Positions 47,754-52,813 of a stretch of 52,813 nt of DNA are shown one piece after another. Position 1 is the stretch's first letter, and each line of letters starts with the position of its first letter. The position numbers were made by a program, and so were the translations under genes. The notes under the pieces were generated by a model. It was not told where the DNA came from and made no database searches. It was given only the letters and a program-made list of their open reading frames with translations. Origin of the DNA: Terriglobia bacterium (GTDB lineage Bacteria; Acidobacteriota; Terriglobia; UBA7540). The stretch covers positions 1 to 52,813 of the forward strand of contig JAIQGH010000016.1 of assembly GCA_020072655.1 (NCBI GenBank). The letters run 5' to 3'.

Positions 47754-48944
47754 ATGAGACTTGCGACTCGACTTGCGGGTGTACTCATCACGTTACTGGC
47801 ATGGTCGTGGACCTTTCAGGCTGTAGGCCAGACTTTTCAAGGCAGCTTCACGGGCACCATTGTGGATTCGACCGGCGCGGTGATTCCCGGCGCAAAGGTA
47901 ACGGTCGAGGAAGAGGGCAAGGGGCTCAGCTGGACCGCGCTAAGCGACGAGGATGGCAACTATGACGTCGCCCTTTTGCCTCCCGGGCATTACCAGATGA
48001 CGGTTGAAAAGGAGGGGTTCGAGAAGATTGCGCAAGGACCCGTGACCTTGGCGGTCAACCAGCGCCTGCGCGTTGACTTTCAGATGAAGCTCGGCAAGAT
48101 CACCTCCACCCTGGTCGTCAAAGAAGCTCCTCCCATTCTGGACACACAGAGCTCCTCCGTGGGCACGACCATCGAAAGGACGAAGGTGGATGAAATCCCT
48201 CTGAACGGCCGGCACTTCCTCGCCTTGACGATGCTCGTGCCGGGGGTTGTGCCGGGCACCTCCGGCTCGCGTATCAGCGATCGCGGGGGAGCCATCAACG
48301 TCAACGGTCTGCGGGATTCCATGAATTCCTACTGGCTGGATGGCATGGACGACACGGCGATCGGGGTCGGCCAATTCACGGTGATTCCTCCGCTCGACTC
48401 CGTGCAGGAATTCCGCATGGAGACGGGCAACTACGAGGCCAAGTTCGGGGCGCATGCCGGCGCCCAAGTGAACGTGGTCACCCGGTCCGGCTCGAACGAG
48501 CTCCACGGCTCACTCCACGAGTTCTTCCGCCACACGCGATTGGATGCTCGAAATTTCTTTGATCCCGACGTGGCTCCCGAACACCGCAACCAATTTGGGG
48601 GCGCCCTGGGAGGGCCGGTGGTTCTCCCGGGCGTTTACGATGGTCACAATCGAACGTTTCTCTTCGGAGCATACGAAGGCCTGCGCGACCGGCTCGGTTT
48701 CTATAATCGAGCCCGAGTCCCCAGCTTGGCGGAGCGCCAGGGAGATTTCTCCGCCGACCTGGCCACGGACTGCCCCGTCCAGAATATGCTGGTTGATCCG
48801 CTGGCCTTGCTCTCCGGGCAAGTGCTTGCGGAGGCGTCAATTACGTGGCCCTGGTTAACCGCCAGATCGACGAGGACAATTACTTTGGCCGCCTGGACCA
48901 TCATTGGGGATCCAAGGACATCCTCTTCTTTCGTTACAACGTGA
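47754..48944 (+). CDS. TonB-dependent receptor, N-terminal part (frameshifted)
   Basis: ATG 47754 (MRLATRLAGVLITLLAWSW) has GGAGA six bases upstream and begins a clean signal peptide; ATG 47712 would add 14 residues. The carboxypeptidase-regulatory-like domain (SFTGTIVDSTGAVIPGAKVTVEE) spans ~30-110, then the plug (EIPLNGRHFLALTMLVPG, GAHAGAQVNVVTRSGSNELHG) and the start of the barrel. After QNMLVD the frame leaves the family; the frame of 48845-51121 takes over from SAGLALL (48797). One base seems to be missing near 48795. Confidence 0.85.
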   Translation: MRLATRLAGVLITLLAWSWTFQAVGQTFQGSFTGTIVDSTGAVIPGAKVTVEEEGKGLSWTALSDEDGNYDVALLPPGHYQMTVEKEGFEKIAQGPVTLAVNQRLRVDFQMKLGKITSTLVVKEAPPILDTQSSSVGTTIERTKVDEIPLNGRHFLALTMLVPGVVPGTSGSRISDRGGAINVNGLRDSMNSYWLDGMDDTAIGVGQFTVIPPLDSVQEFRMETGNYEAKFGAHAGAQVNVVTRSGSNELHGSLHEFFRHTRLDARNFFDPDVAPEHRNQFGGALGGPVVLPGVYDGHNRTFLFGAYEGLRDRLGFYNRARVPSLAERQGDFSADLATDCPVQNMLVDPLALLSGQVLAEASITWPWLTARSTRTITLAAWTIIGDPRTSSSFVTT

Positions 48945-51121
48945 ACCGCGTTCACGAGCTTTTGCCCTCCGGGACGAGCTCCCGCGCCGCCGGGACCAAC
49001 GTGCCCGGCTATGGAACCATCACCCATAACCAATACCAGATGGCCGGTCTGGATTGGACACACTCCTTCTCGCCGACCTTGCTCAATGAGCTGAAGCTCG
49101 GCTACAACCGCTGGCAGATTCGCGAGAATATCCAGGACCAGGGAAACCCTATTGCCCAGCAGTTGGGCCTGCAAGGCATTGTGGGAACCAATCCCATCGA
49201 GATTGGAGCGCCCAATCTCAACTTTTCCGGCTACGACAGCCTGGGGGCGAATAACACCGACCCCCAATCGGGCGCGGTCAATACGTTCCAGGTCGCAGAC
49301 ACGCTTACCCAGGTCCACGGGAGCCACTCGATGGCGTACGGCCTTGACCTGCGCAGCGTCGAGCGGGGGAATTTCTCGATCGACTCCTTGACGCGAGGCG
49401 AATTCAATTTCACCGGGACGGTGACGGGAGGGCTGGGAGAGCTCCCGGCGGGCGTTTCCCAACTTCTGGGCTGCAATCCTCCCGCCTGCGTCCTCGGGAA
49501 CAGCATCGCGGATGCTCTGCTCGGCTTCCCGACTTTCTGGATTGACGGCTTCGTGCAGAATATCTCCGGCCATCTGGGCGAATACGACTTCTTCGCGCAA
49601 GATACTTGGAAGGTGCGGCCCAACCTGACCCTCATCTATGGCCTGCGGTACGAATACAAGGGCCTTGCCACCGATAAGTATGATCGCTTCGCCAACTTTG
49701 ATTTCAACCGAGGTCTGCTGATGGTGGCGGGCCGGGGAGCGGTGACGCTCGAGAACCTCGACCCGATGACCGGAACATTCTCCCCGGTCGGGGTAACTTA
49801 TTTGGGGAGCACGGGCGCCAACCGCTCGCTCCAAAAACCCGACAGGAACAACCTCGCGCCTCGCTTTGGCTTTTCCTGGCAACCCTTCGCGCGCCCTTCC
49901 ACAGTGATCCGCGGGGGTTACGGGATGTTTTACAATCAGACCTTCGGCGATGTGTTCTTTCAGAAATCTGCCAATCCGCCCTTCGTCCAGATTGAGGCGG
50001 GCAACATTGGCGCGGCACTTCCCTTCGTCGGCAGCGGAATGATCGCCCCGGGTTCCGGCGCGCTGATCCAGCAGGCGCTGGCGGGAATCGTCGGGCCGAC
50101 GTTTCCGACCATGAGCCCGTTCCAGCTCAATTTCCGGGATGCCCAGATCCACGAGTGGAGTCTCGATGTGCAGCGCGAACTGCCGGGTTCGTGGCTTGTG
50201 GACTTAGGGTACGTAGGAACGCGCGGCTTGCGAATGCCGCGGGAGGTGGATCCCAACCAACCTCGGCCCGATCCCGTGACCCAGACGGCGATCTCCCCTT
50301 TCCCACAGTACGCGGGGTTTTCCTACACGGAATCCTCCGGCGCGTCGATTTACCATGCTATGCAGGTGAAGGTGGAGAGGCACTACTCGAATGGGTTGGC
50401 GATATTGGGCGCCTACACGTTCTCGAAATCGATGGATACCAATTCCAGCGAGTTCACCACCAGCCGGGATCAGAACTTTCCGCAGAATTCCGCCAACCTG
50501 GCGGCGGAGAAGGCCCTTTCGGATTTTAATTACCGGCACCGGCTATCGCTATCCTATGTGTACCTGCTCCCGTTTGGAGCGACCCTCTGGCGCCCGAAAG
50601 ACCCCAAAGTGAAGCTGCTGATTGCCGATTGGCAGCTGTCGGGCGTCCTCATGCTCCAGTCTGGCCCGCCGTTTACTCCCCAAATCAGCGGCGATCTCAG
50701 CCATGCGGACGAGCAGAACGTCATTGGGACGGGACTCCCCACCGACCGTCCGAATCTCACCGGGGCCAGCTTCTATCCCAGCAACCCGACTCCCGACCAA
50801 TACTTGCTGCCTTCTGCCTTCAGCGCTCCGGCGCCGTACACCTTCGGCAACGCGGGACGAAACATTCTGGTCGGTCCCGGGATCGGCACTTGGGACTTTG
50901 CCCTGATCCGCAGACTGCCCCTGGGGGAGAAAAAAATGTTGGAGTTTCGGACGGAGTTCTTCAACCTGACGAATCATCCCAACTTCGACATCCCTCGGCG
51001 AGATGTGGCCTCGCCGAGCTTCGGCAAGATCTTCAACACGCTCCGCCCCCTTGCCGGCCCCGCTTCGGGGGGACCGGGTGAGCCCCGGCAGGTTCAGTTC
51101 GCGTTAAGATTTGAGTGGTAG
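48845..51121 (+). CDS. TonB-dependent receptor, beta-barrel part (frameshifted)
   Basis: Its apparent start is a GTG inside GVNYVALVNRQ; the frame is open back to 48797 and continues the receptor begun at 47754. 758 residues of barrel: NYFGRLDHHWGSKDILFFRYN, FAQDTWKVRPNLTLIYGLRYEY, APRFGFSWQPFARPSTVIRGGYG, WSLDVQRELPGSWLVDLGYVGTRG, and a final LRFEW with a terminal aromatic residue. Together the two parts make an Oar-like receptor of ~1,120 residues. Ligand unknown. Another receptor gene follows 94 bases later. Confidence 0.87.
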   Translation: MALVNRQIDEDNYFGRLDHHWGSKDILFFRYNVNRVHELLPSGTSSRAAGTNVPGYGTITHNQYQMAGLDWTHSFSPTLLNELKLGYNRWQIRENIQDQGNPIAQQLGLQGIVGTNPIEIGAPNLNFSGYDSLGANNTDPQSGAVNTFQVADTLTQVHGSHSMAYGLDLRSVERGNFSIDSLTRGEFNFTGTVTGGLGELPAGVSQLLGCNPPACVLGNSIADALLGFPTFWIDGFVQNISGHLGEYDFFAQDTWKVRPNLTLIYGLRYEYKGLATDKYDRFANFDFNRGLLMVAGRGAVTLENLDPMTGTFSPVGVTYLGSTGANRSLQKPDRNNLAPRFGFSWQPFARPSTVIRGGYGMFYNQTFGDVFFQKSANPPFVQIEAGNIGAALPFVGSGMIAPGSGALIQQALAGIVGPTFPTMSPFQLNFRDAQIHEWSLDVQRELPGSWLVDLGYVGTRGLRMPREVDPNQPRPDPVTQTAISPFPQYAGFSYTESSGASIYHAMQVKVERHYSNGLAILGAYTFSKSMDTNSSEFTTSRDQNFPQNSANLAAEKALSDFNYRHRLSLSYVYLLPFGATLWRPKDPKVKLLIADWQLSGVLMLQSGPPFTPQISGDLSHADEQNVIGTGLPTDRPNLTGASFYPSNPTPDQYLLPSAFSAPAPYTFGNAGRNILVGPGIGTWDFALIRRLPLGEKKMLEFRTEFFNLTNHPNFDIPRRDVASPSFGKIFNTLRPLAGPASGGPGEPRQVQFALRFEW

Positions 51122-51215
51122 CTGAGTGCCGGCAAGGTTGGCGCCTCTCACTTTTCTTCCACGCCCGCCGACCCGCAAGGCTGCCCAACGGGGTGCGCTC
51201 AGGGATTTAGGGCTT

Positions 51216-52813
51216 ATGCCTTCGGATACTCTCCACCGGCTCGTCCTTGTGGCCTGTCTTGCCATGATGAGCGTGGCGGCGTGCCCCAGCAAGGCGGCTC
51301 CTCCGGTTGACAAAACGACCACCCTGCAGGGGGAAGTCCTTGACGATCAGAACCAGCCGATTGCCGAAGCCCCTTGCACCTTGACGGGAGGACTGCTGCC
51401 GAGCACGGGGATCACGGTTACCACCGACCGCCGCGGCAAGTTCCGCTTTCTGGAGTTGCCACCCGCCGAATACACCCTGACCTGCGCCGCCATGGGGTTC
51501 CGACCCATCAAGAAGGACCTGGAGGTCAGCCACGAAGCGCCCTTCGTGCAAGTGATCCTCACGCCCGACAAGATCCTGCGCCAGAGTATTGAGGTTCACG
51601 AGAAAGCCCCTGTCCTCGAGCAGGAGCAAGCCGCCACGGCCGTGAAGTTGAGCGCTCAGGAATTGACCGACCTGCCCATGGCGGAGCAGAAGTTCAAGGC
51701 TGCCCTTCCCATGATTCCCGGGGTCCTCCGGACGCCCGACGGCCGGATCAATATAAAAGGAGTCCCGGAAAATCAGGGCCTGCTCCTTGTCGACAGCGCG
51801 GAAACCGTGGACCCGGTGACAGGGAGCTTTGCCATTGATGTGCCGCACCAGGCGATCGAGTCCCTCGAGGTCCACCGGAGCGCCTATCGCGCCGAGTACG
51901 GAGGCGCCTCCGGTGGGCTCACCAGCATCGCCACGAAGCCGCCTTCCAGCCAGTGGCATACCGAGATCGAAGACTTCACCCCCAATCCCCGGATCAAAAG
52001 CGGGCACCTCGTCGGGATCGCCAATTTCAACCCCCGCCTCTACGTCACCGGGCCCCTGGTCCCGGGCCGCCTGAACTTTGCCGAAGCCTTGGGGTACGAC
52101 ATCGACAAGCAGCCCGTACGCGGCCTGGCCTGGCCTCACAACGAAATTTGGAGTCACGATTTCAACTCCTTTACCACCTTTCAATACGTCTTCTCCTCCC
52201 GACACCTCTCGACGCTCAATGTCAACGTTTTCCCTCTGAGGAGGGAGTTCGCCGATATCAGCTCGCTCATTCCCCAACCCGCCTCTTCCAATTACGGACA
52301 GAGAGGCTTTTCCGTGGATTTCAATGATCGCGCCATGACGGCTTCGGGGAGCGTCTTTACCACCGCTGCGCAAGCGACGAAATTCGACAGCAACTCGTAC
52401 GGGCAAGGCGCCGAGGACATGCTCGTCACGCCCAACGGCTGGGGCGGGAACTTCTTCAACTCGTTTCAGCGGAACAGCGATGAGGAAGAGCTCCGGGAAA
52501 CCTACGATTGGCCCGGAGTGACGTGGCACGGAAAGCACGAATGGACGACGGGCGGCGGGGTTCTGCGGCGGGCTTATGACGGCTTCAGCCACTCACACCC
52601 CGTGCTCGTCCTGCGGCAAGATGGCAGCGTCGCCCAGCGTCTCGATTTCCTCGGGACGGGCCAAATGCAGGCGCAGGATACGGAAGGGGTGCTGTTCGCA
52701 CAAGACCATTGGACGCTCACGGAGCGCGTGGCTGTGGACCTCGGGCTGCGCTACTCCGGGCAAACCGTCGGGAGCGCCGCGAATCTCGGCCCGCGCGCCG
52801 GCGTAGTGTATTC
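51216..52813 (+). CDS. TonB-dependent receptor-like protein with carboxypeptidase-regulatory domain (partial)
   Basis: An open frame from ATG 51216 runs past the window end (532 codons seen). The signal peptide MPSDTLHRLVLVACLAMMSV ends at AAC, a possible lipobox (VAAC). Residues ~30-115 are carboxypeptidase-regulatory-like (TLQGEVLDDQNQPIAEAPCTL...GKFRFLELPPAEYTLTC). A plug-like region follows (ELTDLPMAEQKFKAALPMIPGV, GGASGGLTSIATKPPSSQWH), then barrel strands (YVTGPLVPGRLNF, FAQDHWTLTERVAVDLGLRY). It is shorter in the plug than the other receptors. Probably an outer-membrane transporter, perhaps acting with the receptor upstream. Confidence 0.85.
   Translation, partial: MPSDTLHRLVLVACLAMMSVAACPSKAAPPVDKTTTLQGEVLDDQNQPIAEAPCTLTGGLLPSTGITVTTDRRGKFRFLELPPAEYTLTCAAMGFRPIKKDLEVSHEAPFVQVILTPDKILRQSIEVHEKAPVLEQEQAATAVKLSAQELTDLPMAEQKFKAALPMIPGVLRTPDGRINIKGVPENQGLLLVDSAETVDPVTGSFAIDVPHQAIESLEVHRSAYRAEYGGASGGLTSIATKPPSSQWHTEIEDFTPNPRIKSGHLVGIANFNPRLYVTGPLVPGRLNFAEALGYDIDKQPVRGLAWPHNEIWSHDFNSFTTFQYVFSSRHLSTLNVNVFPLRREFADISSLIPQPASSNYGQRGFSVDFNDRAMTASGSVFTTAAQATKFDSNSYGQGAEDMLVTPNGWGGNFFNSFQRNSDEEELRETYDWPGVTWHGKHEWTTGGGVLRRAYDGFSHSHPVLVLRQDGSVAQRLDFLGTGQMQAQDTEGVLFAQDHWTLTERVAVDLGLRYSGQTVGSAANLGPRAGVVY

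Noticed and set aside
48701-50152. A 483-codon minus-strand frame inside the second receptor
   Set aside because: Antisense shadow of clear barrel sequence; no recognisable motifs.
51207-52592. A 461-codon minus-strand frame opposite the last receptor
   Set aside because: The plus strand has a signal peptide, regulatory-like domain and barrel strands; the antisense frame shows none of these.

Overview
The window is high-GC bacterial DNA and most likely comes from a soil-type Acidobacteriota (Terriglobia/Solibacteres-like) chromosome. The clues are Oar-like TonB-dependent receptors with an N-terminal carboxypeptidase-regulatory fold, a CRTAC1/ASPIC-UnbV protein joined to redoxin and TPR domains, a DUF2844-DUF3443 pair, several large secreted TPR proteins, and tandem secreted proteins sharing a VFTNDNLP motif. 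The assignment rests on recognised families, not on a search.

Layout. 0-4 kb: purL-purQ and the start of a response regulator (minus). 4-5.5 kb: two paralogous small secreted proteins. 5.6-9.2 kb: aroB-menG/ubiE (minus) diverging from nadB (plus). 9.3-12.3 kb: tatA-tatC-M28 glutaminyl-cyclase-like peptidase, then terC (minus). 12.3-14 kb: a hicB-hicA pair with a nonsense-broken toxin, and ilvE. 14.4-16.1 kb: a small conserved-looking protein plus a single-domain Clp-type AAA+ ATPase behind a palindromic operator-like site. 16.2-18.5 kb: a small membrane protein, DUF2844/DUF3443 and an initiator tRNA with a decayed tyrosine recombinase beside it. 18.8-25.4 kb: exported beta-galactosidase and alpha-galactosidase and a TPR protein. 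25.4-26.1 kb: a cluster of palindromic repeats. 26.2-28.8 kb: an alkaline-phosphatase-like protein with an unknown partner. 28.9-42.5 kb: a TPR / TonB receptor / LacI / TPR / CRTAC1-redoxin-TPR locus. 42.7-45.2 kb: DAHP synthase behind an aromatic leader peptide and attenuator, and an M16 protease. 45.5-47.5 kb: tRNA-Ile with a 2-kb insertion bounded by a 45-bp duplication of the tRNA 3' end. 47.7 kb to the end: two further TonB receptors, the last cut by the window edge.

How the genes fit together. The galactosidases, the TonB receptors and the LacI regulator suggest capture and breakdown of plant- or microbe-derived oligosaccharides. The LacI gene diverges from one receptor, and that receptor's promoter carries a LacI-type palindrome at the expected start of transcription. 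Tat components are encoded here, and several proteins in the window carry Tat-type signals. aroB and the DAHP synthase gene both serve aromatic synthesis; the latter looks regulated by ribosome-mediated attenuation.

Caution. Three genes (DAHP synthase, CRTAC1-redoxin-TPR, one TonB receptor) each show what looks like a single missing base, and hicA has one in-frame stop. Either consensus errors or real decay could explain this; the sequence alone cannot decide.
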